DNA of 64,000 bases from Diphasiastrum complanatum (taxonomy: Eukaryota > Streptophyta > Lycopodiopsida > Lycopodiales > Lycopodiaceae): contig CM055113.1 in assembly GCA_029204225.1 (NCBI GenBank), positions 13,468,906 to 13,532,905 on the forward strand, written 5' to 3'. Positions 11,770 to 24,359 of the stretch are shown in pieces. Under the pieces are notes generated by a model, which saw nothing but the letters and a program-made list of their open reading frames with translations, did no database searches and had not been told where the DNA came from. The first letter of the stretch is position 1. Each line of letters starts with the position of its first letter. The translations under genes were made by a program, and so were the position numbers.

Positions 11770-12255
11770 GATTCATCAATAGCACTTAGCCAAGTGAATA
11801 GTCATGCACCAAAGATGAATCAATAATTATCAGGTACACAAATGATTATTGAAAATCATCAATAACACCTAGCCAAGTGAATAGTCGTGCACCAAAAATG
11901 AATCTAAAATAATCACAAACTTGAGACTTATCATGCAACAAACAACCATGATAGTTACTATTCATCAATAGCACCTAGCCAAGTGACTAGTCGTGCACCA
12001 AAGATGAATCAATAATTATCAGGTACTCAAATGATTATTAAAAATTCATCAATAGCACCTAGCCAAGTGAATAGTTGTGCGCCAACAATGAATCCAAAAT
12101 AATCACAAACTTTAGACTAATCATGCAACAAACAACCATGATAATTATAGATTCATCAATAGGACCTAGCCAAGTGAATAGCTGTGCACCAAAGATGAAT
12201 CAATTATTATCAAGTACACAAATGATTATTGAAAATTCATCAATAACACCTAGCT
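11770..12255. repeat. Dimeric tandem array, period about 190 bp
   Basis: A motif reading CACCTAGCCAAGTGA recurs at about 11,786, 11,867, 11,971, 12,055, 12,165 and, truncated, 12,247. Spacings alternate between about 83 and about 106 bases, so two related subunits form a higher-order unit of about 190 bp. Other shared blocks are GTGCACCAAAGATGAATC and AATAATCACAAACTT. No coding sequence was seen. Confidence 0.85.
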
Positions 12256-13813
12256 GATAACCACAAACTTGAGAAATAACCACAAACTTGAAAAATAACC
12301 ACTCTAGACTTAAACTTTTAGAATATTCTATAATTAAAAAGCGATATCTAATTTAAAAGTACAAAAAATAAAATCTAACTACCTTAGATTAGTGTCGTGC
12401 ACAAATAAAATTGCAAGTAAGAGGATTAGGAAGCAATATATCGCATAAACAACTCTAAGAATACTTGGAAACGTGAGAAACAGGGTAGGATCCACCCTTT
12501 TCTTATAGTGAAAATGTCCGTCGGGCTATTTTAGAGGGTTCCTGGCGGTCTCATTGGGCTGCTTTGTGGGGCCTGGCGGGGTCCTATAGTAAGCCCCGAC
12601 GGGCTGCTCCACCGAACCACCCAAACGCCACCAACGAGTCATTTTTGGTGTCAGTTTTTGTTAACGTTATTATGATTTTTCATGTAATCATGTCAACAAT
12701 ATAATTATTTTCGTAAAAAAAAGAGTAATTACGTCAATATGAAAACCCTGAGATATGGAAGTGTTTTGAAATCATATTGCTAAACACACTTTCTTTAATT
12801 CAAAGATTTTTAAGCAATATATAATAATATGATTTTGTTATCTTCTCTTGTCACATTTATTTTTTAATCAATAAAGACTTCATAGCTTACCATAAAGATC
12901 AAATGTGGGAAATAAAAAAGTGAATTGTGACAGTCTTTCAGAGCTTTCAACTTGTCCATGGCTATAAAAGAACCTTACAATGCCTTGCTAACAAACAATT
13001 TCAACACAATAGATATTATTTGAAATTGAGTAGCAACTCAAAATATTGATCAATCGATTGAGCGATTGATATGTTTTTGCAATTATTGTTGCATATATGT
13101 CATTAATAGGCAAGCGTAGGTTAAAGTAATGCAAGTAGCAAGGAGGTCATGCCAAATTCATAGTTAAAGGAGAAAGGAACTTATTGATGATAACACCAAA
13201 GCTTAAGCATCATTCAACTCAATGGTCGACAATGTCAACACAAGAAGTGGATTGAAAATAACAACTATTCAAGTAGCACCAAAATTTCCAAGTTCTATTC
13301 AACAACATAAGTATCTATGAAGGTCTTATTCACCAACACTATGGAACCCCAATAGAAATGTATCAAAGATGTGCTAGTCATTCTTGACACACACATAAAC
13401 ACACAATGCCTTTTGCCCATACCTCTGATGCCATTCGTCCAATCCCTACAAGCAAGTCTATAATTACATCCCTTGGCTTGGTGAACATCTCCAAGACAAA
13501 TACGCATTCATGAAACAAAGTAATAATTGTTGTTGATACAATTAATATGAGAAATTTTAAAACTTAATGCATGAAAAACTTGTTTGTTGTACTTGTAGAA
13601 ATATGAAGATCTTTTTGCACCACAGCGACAAATAACATTGTTTATCTAGGTGATGGTTTTTCCATTTAGGTCCATTACCCAATTTGCTTTTGTATTGAAG
13701 ACATCTTTGTTCACATGTCGATCATCTGTCTTAAGTGGGAGTGGAGATACCAATGTGGTGATAGAAAGGCATATGAAGAAGTGTGATTGCCATTGTAGAG
13801 TTCATGAAGAGTG

Positions 13814-13815
<2 letters not shown>
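12256..13815. other. Intergenic DNA, no gene seen
   Basis: AT-rich, with a small GC-rich island at about 12,500-12,640 that contains CCCGTCGG/CCCCGACGGGC-like inverted blocks, possibly a transposon end. No supported gene. Confidence 0.4.

Positions 13816-13893
<78 letters not shown>
13816..13893. repeat. (GA)n microsatellite, about 78 bp
   Basis: An uninterrupted GA dinucleotide run. The overlapping poly Arg-Glu and Ser-Leu frames on both strands are artefacts. Confidence 0.98.
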
Positions 13894-13896
<3 letters not shown>

Positions 13897-14286
13897 TGAC
13901 AAAATTTTATTAGCTCTTCGAATGATGCCCAATACAAGAAAATTGATCCCTTTATATAGGAGTGAGAGTGGAACCTCCTCATCACCCATTGGCTACAAAA
14001 GCTCCATCTAAAGCACAATCTTGACCATCAAGATCACTTTGTGTTTCTTGAGGACATGTTGTGTTTCCTAACTTAGGAATTTTTCTGAAGCTAAGTTTAA
14101 AATAATTCATTTTATTACTTGTGCTCCATGGCACATACTAGCCTAAGGCCCAATGTCGTTGGCATTGTAAAAATTGTAGAGAGAGCACAGTTATATATAT
14201 ATTTTTTGTTTTGTCCTAGGTAAAACATAGATAAGAGTTTGCTGACATAAAACCTGGTGCTTTATTGATGGTTGGTCCTCAAGAAC

Positions 14287-16764
14287 CTAGACTTGAAGGA
14301 TTTTCCATACAAGATCCCACAAGTCTATTGGCCATTCCGAATGACCATCTTCCTCAAAAAATGGATAGTTGACGTAATCTAAAACAAGATCCCAAGGTAA
14401 TGCTTGTTGGTATAGATCCTCATAGCATGGTGCAGTTGTTAGCATTGGCAATGTCGAAGGTTCACTCAATTGGTACGGTAGATATGATGTGGTTGGTTGA
14501 CTGTTTAGTCTATCCAAGTGCTCATGATAGGCCTGCACTCGAAGACTTTCTTCGATAGTCAATAGTATCGCTTGAGTACAAGGTCTTGATATTTTAGTGT
14601 TGGTTCTTATTGGACTTCGGACCATTTTGGATTCATTTGGCCCTTTTTGCATTGATGCGACGAGATTTGACATTGTAATGGTCAATTTGTTTTTGGAACA
14701 TGTTGGCTTTGGTTGTTGACTACTCGTTGTTGATTGTTGCAATGGACTGCAATCAACTACCTTGGCCTTTTCCTTGTCATTGCTCTATGTAGGAGTCTTT
14801 GTGATAGCACATTGAACTGTGAATTAGTTAGCTTGCAAGTTTTTTACAAATAATCTTCTCGGCCCTACACATATTCCCCGACTGGAATAAGACAAGTTCC
14901 ACTGAGTCTACTGTCTTGTCCTTTTTCACTGCTTCCTTTGTTTGGTATCAGTCTCGCAGTCACTGTAATCAGATGTGTTCATACCAGAAAAGTCACTTTC
15001 CAATTGGCCCCTGGCCTACTCTTTGAATGTCGATGCAACTGCTGGCGTTGGTGAAATAGAAAATCCTACTGTGCCCACCATAGTTGAGGTGAGACCATAG
15101 CATAATGGTTGGAGTAGCAGCCGCTGCTGATTATCAAACACGTTATGAACATCTATGACACTAGCCGTCAGTCAAGGAGTCGTTTTCGTCAAGAGCGCTT
15201 CTGGCAGCCATGTCGTAGTGATCACCGGATAGCGTTGATTCTGAAACAGCTCCCGCACTGTTTGCATTGCTAAAGCAATGAAATTACGGAACTCTACTGA
15301 TCCGTAAGTGTGATACCGCTGGGTTCCCTTGTTCTTTTTCCACTTAGTAATACATGCCTTGGTGTCTTGTACCCGTTGTTGAAAATTTTCCTCCCAGCAA
15401 CAATACAGCTCCCATAGATTTGGATACGAAAGATCTATGTGAGAGGTGACGTCTTCATACACCTTCTAAAAGGTTGTACAGTCTCCCGCCAACCAAGGTT
15501 TGAACTTCCCTTGCCTCTGTATTGTGGCAAAGTGTATATCATTGTGTGCAGATAATGCAATTTCGGTTTGATGTATGTACTCAGCCGCATACAGTAAAGT
15601 GTTGTCAGTCAAAATTTCCAATCCGTCTTGGCAGCGTATCTTCAGTTTACCTTGAAGAAAGGCCCATGCTAGTATCGCTCGAGTCTTCAAATTAGACTCC
15701 TCCTAGAAACCGTATAATTCCCACAGACCCCACAGCTCATCCGATTCGTCCATGGATAATGTACCCATCCCTGACAAGAACAAATAATCAATATGCCATG
15801 CATGTTCAACATTCCACAGAAATATCCAGGACTTGAGGATTTTGTAGAGAGTGGTTACCTCCCTCCCCATCTGCATTTTCAGCCTCTTTACTTTGGACTT
15901 CCTCGGTATTACCATTTGGTCTGTTGGCAATATCGCGTCCGCTCGAAAAACAAGTAGTGGACTTTGTATCCTTTGCTCTGAATTTGGTCTGGCAGGTGGT
16001 GCCAAATCCATCTCCCTAGCCGTTTCATCCATCTGAGTCACTCCGAGTTGGACCTAAACTTACAAGAATCAGACTGAACTTCTCCTTCATCTCCCTGCAT
16101 CCTGGGTACTGACACCACACTACTCACTGCAGCAATAGAAGTGGAAACACTCTGTAAAAAATTCACCTCTTCGTTCGATAGCACTCTAAGGTCTCACACA
16201 TCTTAGTAATATATGCACCTCACTCGCTATACTTCCAAGCACCGTCCAAGCCTTTTTTAAATTGCTTGTAAGCAAGCTTTTCCAAGGAATAGAAACATCG
16301 TCCAAGGCGGCTTTGATCAGAGCAAAATTCCTCACTGGAATGCACTGGTCAGTGTGGCGTGCAAAGATCACCTGATTAAACCATCTTCCCAGAGCTCCCA
16401 AAGAGAACGGTCGACAGAGGCTTAGCTTATAGCCTTGTTCTTTGTTGAATGCTTCTTTAGAAAAGAATTCTGACATCGGCACTGAAGGAATATCAGCTAT
16501 GCTCCCTTGTATAGGTAACCCAAGAGTCTCTATAAATGTCTGTTCCGTGATGGGTATAACCATACCACGTACCTGTGTGGATCCATAATCTTTCGACTCC
16601 TTTTCTATGTTAGTCAAAAGTTCCATAGCTGCCTCTTCAATAATCTTGTTGAGATAAAACTTCTGTATGTGGTCCAAATGCAACTGTGTCAGATAGTCCT
16701 GGATTAGTTCTTCCTTAACTTCCATGCACTTGACGAAATGAGAGCTTTTCTTCATAGCTGCCAT
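14287..16764 (-). pseudogene. Unrecognised 2.5 kb minus-strand coding relic
   Basis: Five open segments on the minus strand (from 16,764, 16,041, 15,690, 15,462 and 14,742) lie in one and the same frame, mostly separated by single stops: TAG at 15,703-15,705, TAG at 15,466-15,468 and TGA at 15,172-15,174. Coding-like sequence continues across the stops. The N-terminal 192 residues begin MAAMKKSSHFVKCMEVKEEL and include TQVRGMVIPITEQTFIETLG followed by LP, then SLGALGRWFNQVIFARHTD. The VRG...LGLP pattern faintly recalls plant transposon-associated N-terminal domains, which I cannot confirm. Bases 16,042-16,185 hold several stops and may be an intron or decayed spacer. The product would exceed 800 residues. 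Confidence 0.5.
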
Positions 16765-17729
16765 CGCTCCCGGTTGCCTTATACAAAACTTGCTAATAAG
16801 AACGTCAGTGGCAGTTTGTCGTTGTGTAACATCAATACTCCTATGCAGAAGTGATGCTGAATTGCATAATCCTCGGCTTTATTTAGAAATTACATATCAA
16901 CACCAACACATTCGATGCGTCGCTTATAGAAAACGGACACGTATACATCATGATGACTCCATTGTACTTCGTCGAGGACGAGAGTATTTAAGTGCGGTGT
17001 GCAGTGTTTTAACCACCAAAAACTAACCACCCTAATGAAAATCTTTATGGAATTAAATGTAATGCCACGCCTTGCACCCGTTATAGGTTCCATTGAAATT
17101 GTAAGCCCGTTGGATACGTGACTTTGTAAACATTGTACCTGAGATCATGATAATAGAACGATTCGGATCTTAAACTAAAGTCACCAGTCTTCGCAATTGT
17201 GAAAATCGTAATAATGAAAGACTCATGTAATTGTTATCATAACTTGTAGTTAGTGTGGTTACTATTATTACGAATTTTCCCGCAATTCTTTTTTTAATTT
17301 TTTTTTTTTTTATCTAATCTTCATATGACTATGCTATGCTATGTTACAGTTTGTGAAAAATGATCTCTAAATGAATTCGTGATCTTTTTGCTTCATTTCC
17401 CTTTTTTTTTTTTTTCACATGTGTCTCCGTATAACAACATCATCCCGACTAAAGTTAGTTTCCTCCCAGTTGACATTGGTTAATGTCACACCAACTTTTA
17501 CAATATCAAATAAAAAAACATTAATCCTCTATTAATGTCGCCTCACTCTACAAGAACATTATACCCTTTAACGCGACTATTGTTCACAACAAACGGGAAC
17601 CCTGGGGGATTACACCACCATGCAATGGTGACATTATTCCCAAAGATGTTGAAGATCCGATACGGTCCTTCCTAATGCAAGTCCTTCACTTTCAAGGTGT
17701 TTGTGATATACCTGGGTAATATAGCACAA
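16765..17729. other. Intergenic DNA, no gene seen
   Basis: Contains poly(T) tracts near 17,290 and 17,405. Open frames at 16,790-17,026 and 16,890-17,093 have no recognisable content. Confidence 0.4.
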
Positions 17730-18730
17730 GATCGCTATGGAAAGCAAGTACAACTCACTTTTGATGAACCAGACTTGGATGTTGGTTGACTTTCCCACTC
17801 ACAAGAGAGTTATCGACAACAAGTGGATCTTCAAGAAGAAGATCAACTCTGATGGTTCCATTGCAAAATGGAAAGCATGGCCTATGGCTAAAGGATTCAC
17901 TCAAGTCCAAGGAGTGGATTATCAAGGTATTTTTAGTCATGTTGTCAAAATGCAGTCAATCAGGACTCTGATTGCTTTAGCAGCCATGAAAGACCTCGAG
18001 ATGCACCAAATGGATGTCAAGACAATGTTTCTCAATGGCTACGTCAAAGAGGAGCTGTATGTCTTTCAACCAGAAGTATTCGAAGTCAAAGGCCAAGAGC
18101 ACAAAGTGTGCAACCTGCACAAAACAATCTATGGTCTGAAACAGGCCGCAAGGGCATGGTTTGAAAGAATAAACTCTTATCTCATTCAATTGGGTTTTGT
18201 CAACAATTCAGCTGACTATAGTGTTTATTTCAAGCATATAGGTGTCAATTCAGTCCATATAGCTCTTTACATAGATGATGCATTTATATTTTTCTAACAG
18301 CATTTTCCTACTACACACTACTAAGAGTAATCCGTCAAAGGAATTTGACATCACTGATCTAGGCACTGTTCATTCTTTATTAGGAATTCACATTACTAGA
18401 AATAGATCACAAAAGAAAATATATCTTAGCCAACAGACATATTTAAAAGGCATTTTAGAAAAATTTCATACGTCTGATTGCAAACCAACTAATACACCAA
18501 AAGATCCAAGTATAGTATTGACTAAACCTTCTTGTGTTGAGAACGAAAGCGAAGTACTCTTTTCATTTACTAATCAGATCTTTGATGTATGCCATGCTAT
18601 GCACTAGACCAGATCTAGCATAGATTGTCAGCACATTATGTCAATTCATGTCTAATCCTAAAATCTCTCATTGGAAAACATTAAAGAGAGTGATGAGATA
18701 TGTTCGAATTACTCGAAGTCGACTTCATCG
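17730..18730 (+). pseudogene. copia reverse transcriptase fragment
   Basis: Reading AMESKYNSLLMNQTWMLVD, the frame begins at the classic start of copia RT. It goes on through WIFKKKINSDGSIAKWKA, MDVKTMFLNGYVKEELYV, IYGLKQAARAW and the catalytic motif LYIDDAF (YIDD instead of YVDD). A frameshift just after YIDD leads to FDITDLGTVHSLLGIHITR, QQTYLKGILEKF and decayed RPDLA-like and SNPKISHWKTLKRVMRY-like ends. Gag, integrase and RNase H are absent. Both the frameshift and the stops kill it. Confidence 0.9.
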
Positions 18731-20090
18731 ACTTCCCAACTAATCTACATCATAACAAAGGGTATCCATTCTTGTCTATTTCTACATTTGAATGTCATGC
18801 TATTCGAAGAACATCGAAGACCTAGCCATCTTTGACGACTTCGATTGGTGGTTCACTAAACAACTTTGAAGTGTCCAACATCTGCGACGACTTAGACCGT
18901 TGGATCACTCAATTGCCTCTATCCAAAGTCTTCAACTTTCTGACTACTTCGATGAGTGACAGACTCAGCTACCTCTATCCGAAGTGTCCGAAGTATCCAA
19001 AGTGAACGACTTCATTCACAACTTCAGAAAAGTCACTATTTCCAAACAGTTTGCAAAAATGAACTAATTGTCGCACAATTCGCATTTCGTGACAATAACT
19101 TCTTTTCAAGTGTTTCAGAAAAGTAAACTTTTTGTTGGCTTTTTCGCATTTTTTTTGAAAAAGTGTCTACTTCAACAAATGAACTATTTTTTCCAACACC
19201 TTCAGCTTTTTCGCAAAAATGTTAAGCAAGAGAAAAATGTGAAGGTTGTCTATCTCAACGAGAAATGTCTCCAGCCACTTCCTGAAATATGCAAAGTGAG
19301 AGAAAAATATGCAATGTTCACGTCCATGTCAACGATCCCGAATCGTCTGACCATGTATTCATTGTACATTTGTCATTATGTCATTATTGTAATTAGATAA
19401 ATGAATGCGGTGTATAAATACATCTTCATCACACATTCTTTGTGATGCTCTGCCGATAGAGCGAATGATATCAAGCATCCAAGTTACACCTTTTTCAGGT
19501 TGCTTCAGCGTTGTTCAAGCTTTCATTGTAATATAGAAACAACACATTCTTCATCTATGTTTAACGTAGATGTATGATTTTGTGATTTGATTATACTCTT
19601 ACTGCTTGTTCACTCACTTTGATCAAATCATTGATGACTCCTTAGTATCTGATCAGACAATGGCTGTCTTTGACGCCTGAGGAACTTGCATTATCACACT
19701 ACATAATCATTTTTACATTTTAAACTAAACTTCATTTTGAATCTAGTTTATAGTAATACCACATCTCTTCTAATCTCTTCAATGGATTGTACTCATTTTT
19801 ATTTGGGTATGAATTAATTTTTAAGATTCTGTAAATGAGAACGCTTGAGTTGTGTGTCGATTTTTGCATTAACAATCTTTTAGAGTGTTGTTAGTAGCAG
19901 CCCATAATAACGAGAGAGTTGTTCTGCAACTATTTCCTTCTCTCTTCTTCATTCGCGTTCCTCTATTCCTACAGTTTCTTTGTAATCTATTTACTTTTGT
20001 TGTGCCATCTTTGAGAGTTTGTGAGGATTGGCTATGGTGAGTAATTGATGTGATCTGCATATTGCACTAGATCCTAATGGAATTTTAACA
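18731..20090. other. Possible degraded LTR-type sequence, no gene
   Basis: No coding signal was found. Sequence resembling a primer-binding site (ACATGGTATTAAAGAGG) lies at about 20,088, so part of this stretch could be an old LTR. I found no partner LTR in the window. Confidence 0.3.
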
Positions 20091-23000
20091 TGGTATTAAA
20101 GAGGCGGAGTGTTGCAAGTATGCACGATCCAGTGGAGCCATTGTCGACGTCTTTCACCAGGAGAAACGACATGAGAAGCATCTTAGGAGAAAGGACACCG
20201 TACTGGATATAGGTGGTTCGGATGGCAGAAATCGGCAATGTTCCTTTGATCAGAGCTTTGAGGAAGTGATCAAAACGATTGAGGAAATTCTTGGAAGAAT
20301 TTCAGAAAACTTGCAATTTTGGTGGTTTTGGAAAAATCATTGGTGGTGGCTTAAATATCATTGTTTGGACAGTCGTTCAGCACAATGAGGCTTGCAAGGG
20401 ATTTTTAAGGAGTAGTGACAGAGAGCCATAGCAATTCACAGGACTCAATTGGGTGGAAAACGGAGGAAATTCGAGAAATTTCTAGTTTTGTAAGGTGTTG
20501 ACGGATTTTTTTTGAAAATCACATTATTTGTATTCAATACCGCATCAATTGGAGAGCTGTAAATTGCATCGGGGCACTAGAGGTAGGGCGATCTCAGTGG
20601 GGAAGAGAAATGCAAGTGGAAGCTCAAGAAAGGCCTGAGAAATGCTCAAGAAAACTCCATTCTTCTCAAAGCCAGGGTTTGTGAGCAGAAAACCTTGAAT
20701 ATCTCGTCATACACAAGCTTATTCAGATTTGTAACAAGCTATAGGGAGGTTCCCTAGCCACACGAGTTTGGATGGTCGTGGGAGGCCGTAGAGCATTGAT
20801 GAAGCTAAATCAGATTGTTAGCACGACACGAAATTCTTCTGCCATAATTGTTGTGAAGGTTAAGCTTCAAAGCAAGGAGAGAGGAGGTGCCAGGGAGCTC
20901 GCATGTATAACCAGCGAGGAGGGACGCATACTATCTTGAAGGGGATCACATTTGCAAGGCAACAGGTCAACATGCTACTTGATTCTAGTCTGTGGGATCA
21001 AAGGCATGGTAAATTGACGGTGCAGATCATAGCTTTATGATGAAGCGTAGACTGTGAGATTCAGACTCACGATTGGATCTGTAGGGAAGTGGCCTAGAAG
21101 TGGACCCAAAGGACCTAAAGGACAAAATGCATTGCAATTGCATTAAAATATTTTGTAATGTAATTCAAGTTGGACCCAACATGCTAAAAGGGCTGTAAGA
21201 AACTTCAAAAAGAAGTTTCAGTTCAAAAATGCAAGGGAATTTTTTGGAGAGGGCTCTCTTGCACCTAATTTGGCCATTCTTGGGCCAAAATGACCCCTAA
21301 AATTGGCTGCTCAAAGCTAGCATCAAAGCGATGTCACCAAGCAAGGAGAAATATATTTCAGACTGTTTTGTTCACCATTCCATTGAGTGGAGCGCGAGTG
21401 ACCTAGTGATGGGTTACATTCGCTATTTGGGTACCATAGGGCCAAATTTGGAGCAATTTTTGGCTCTTGAAACCTGCTATAGGGCGGTATCTCTTTGAAA
21501 TCATTATTACTTACTTCTAATAGGATAACAGTGTGTTTGGATGTGGTAAATGTGGTATGAGGTAATGATAGTAGAATTGTGTGGAGAAAGCTAGTTTTGG
21601 CGACAAAAGTGCAATTTGGCATCGTGACTACTCATCATCGGCGACAATTTTGACAAGGCAAGCAATCATAGGTGAGAGGTGGCTATGGTATGCTGGTTAC
21701 GGGTGAAAAAATCTTGTGATCAGGTTCAACTTTTGGAATTAGGACCAACCAACATCAGGTGACGATTTGGGAAAATGCTCTCATAGGTATGATCTTCGTA
21801 TTGGCAGTGTCGAGTCGAGTGATAGCTACATTGACACACGCATCTGCGACTTGGAAATTTCTCACTCGAGGGAGAGATTTGGGGCTAGTTTGGAGGTACA
21901 CACATTCTGGTGGTCACAGGTGATTGAAGTGCCAGTTGGAAGCCACTGGGCAAGACAACGAACTTGCATTGGACTACGTGTGGGACACACGGAAGATGAA
22001 GAATGGGTTAATGATGATCACACTTTAGAGACTCTTGGTGTGGTGTTTTGTAGTTGGTTATTTATTTTGATCAAGTCATTGTAGTTGTGGAGCAGGGTAT
22101 CAGGTTTGTCATCAGAGAGATACACTTCAACGACCTATTCTGGGAAAAGTCAAGTCAAGTTTCATTATCAATATTGCATCAGGGTTGTAGATTCTAGTGA
22201 TAGTAGAGTGCAGATCGTTTAATTTGGGCCATGGAAGATCTCACAAGTTCACTTGGAGGGATATTGGCATGCATGTACGTGAGGGGACTTGATGGTGGCT
22301 TTGGAGTTCACATCTCAATGTATTCTCAAGGAGTGATTTGGAATCATTCACAAGAGAAGCTTTGGAGCTAGCTTGGAAAAATACAAGAAGGGCACTACAG
22401 GGTAGATGGTCAGATCTTCAAGATCAAGGATGATATTGGGATACCTGATAGGGATAAGATTGAGCTATCACATGGAATGATAATCAGGGACAACTATTTT
22501 TGGATTGGACATGACTTACAGATGGCATTCATGATAGAATCAAGAAGCTGCAAATGCAAATGGGAAAAGCGTGAAGCTTTGAGAGCCAGCTCTAGGTTAG
22601 AGAGCTGATGGAGATCACACGGTTGGGTGTGATCAGAGGGCAAACACTATGGTAAGTATTTTTCTAGTGATCTACTGGAGGGAACATTGATGGTGAGAAC
22701 TTCATGGTGTGCTCATTTGGGAGTACAGGTTGGCGATACAAAAGGGGGCCAGTCATTGGTATTGGCATCAATGGGGAGACATCTACCATCACGGGAGTGG
22801 ACAAGCTATCTTAGGCTATAGATTTCATGCATTTGGCTATATTTACAGGAGTCTAGGCTTCACATGTGTTGGAATCTGTATGGTTCAGATTCGCAGGTTG
22901 TGAGATCAGAAAGCCTAGGGGAAGTCACTAAGAGCCATATACCTTAGTATGATCAGATTGGGAGACAGTGGCCTCAAGATCCCATGAGCACCACTCATGG

Positions 23001-23640
23001 ATGAGCTTGCATTGGAATGATGTCAAGTTGCACATAGCCAAGGAGAGCGAGAAGATGCTAGGAGGCAGGAGAGACAGGTGATGATTCGACGATCGGCTTG
23101 AATAGCAGGATGGTGACCAGGAGCAAAGACATCAGGTGAGCATAGTATGTGGATGACGAGTCCATTGGAGTGGCACCCAAGGAGATGCTAAGGTTGCTCA
23201 GGTATGATACGTCATTGGATGTATAAATGATGTTCTTCAGCTTGTGCATCATGTGCTGGTGAGATAGGCTCCTTGGTGGGAGGCCTATTGTCTGGTCAAA
23301 TCAGAGTTGGCAACATCAAGCATGGAAAGTTGAGTCTACATGGGATGTAGGAGAGGCAAATCATCATCAGCATCTCTAGGAGATGGGTGAGCTACTCAGA
23401 TATAGCCTATGGTGAGGCTTGAATGCATTCATTCATTAAGTCCTCGGTAGACTCTTATGCTTGGAGCATGGAGAATGGATAGGCATTAGAGGAATTCTCT
23501 AAATCAAAAAGACCCTTTAAGAAATGCCATGTAGGAGATAGAAAAATATCAAAACAAAAAAACAATATTGTTTATTTGCTTGCCCCCACCACTCCCGAGG
23601 CCTCCCCAACTGCCAATGATCTAACCATAGTGTCTATAGT
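20091..23640. other. Long non-coding stretch, possible non-autonomous LTR element
   Basis: About 3.5 kb of moderately GC-rich DNA contains no open frame with family resemblance. Following a primer-binding-site-like sequence, it could be the interior of a non-autonomous LTR element (LARD), but without a second LTR this is only a suggestion. Confidence 0.25.
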
Positions 23641-24359
23641 CATAGTTAAGAATTGTAAACAGTTCACAGTATAACTTGACTAAATTCAAAAATATTCCCT
23701 CCATTGGTTACAAACAGGGCAATATTTTCACTGGATCTAGAATATGACCGCCATCCCCAAATTCGAATCAAGAAAAATTGCCAAATGTTTACATATGCAT
23801 TCCTTCCACGAGAATGGAAATATGGGTGCCATCTCCAATTATGAATGCCATCATCACCTTGGAATGGAAATATGAGCGCCAACTACCTATTGAATGAAAA
23901 AATGAGCGGCATGGATATTGGATTGATCATACATAGTATATAATGTACTCAAAGATGAGTATTTTGTTTTGCTTCATAGAATATGGTCATAGTACTTTGA
24001 TGCAACTGATTACTCTATTGTTTTTTTTATGATGACATTGTATCATCTACATGTGGATATCCTTATTGACTTGGCAGCTTTGCAGAGAAGAGGAGACAAA
24101 GGAATTCAAATATCTGCTGAGGGTCGTTCTCGTTACAGGCCAGAAGAAAAAAAAAAACTTGGATTTGTGGATAGATGGAACATTATATCCACAAGATCCA
24201 AGCACTTTGACACATCCCACGTCTTCAGGCTTTAACTCATTTAGTTACATGTATATGCAATGGGCATAGTGGATTACTAGGATATTGTGAAAGATTGCAG
24301 AACCATGGAAAATAACTTCATATGAATAAAGTTCACTTTTTAGAAGGTGAGTTAATTCG
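23641..24359. other. Intergenic DNA upstream of transposase-like relic
   Basis: No supported gene. Two overlapping frames at 24,029-24,269 (one containing LIDLAALQRRGDKGIQ) might be a further upstream exon of the following relic; this is weak. Confidence 0.3.

Noticed and set aside
11770-12255. Possible CRISPR-like array
   Set aside because: Units are about 83-106 bp and diverged, with no short exact repeats or unique spacers, in a plant nuclear context; it is a tandem satellite-type repeat.
14287-16764. Stop-codon readthrough or recoding
   Set aside because: Stops are of mixed type (TAG and TGA) and bases 16,042-16,185 contain several more, so decay is more likely than recoding.
17755-18189. 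Minus-strand and alternative plus-strand frames
   Set aside because: Shadows of the copia RT fragment on the plus strand.
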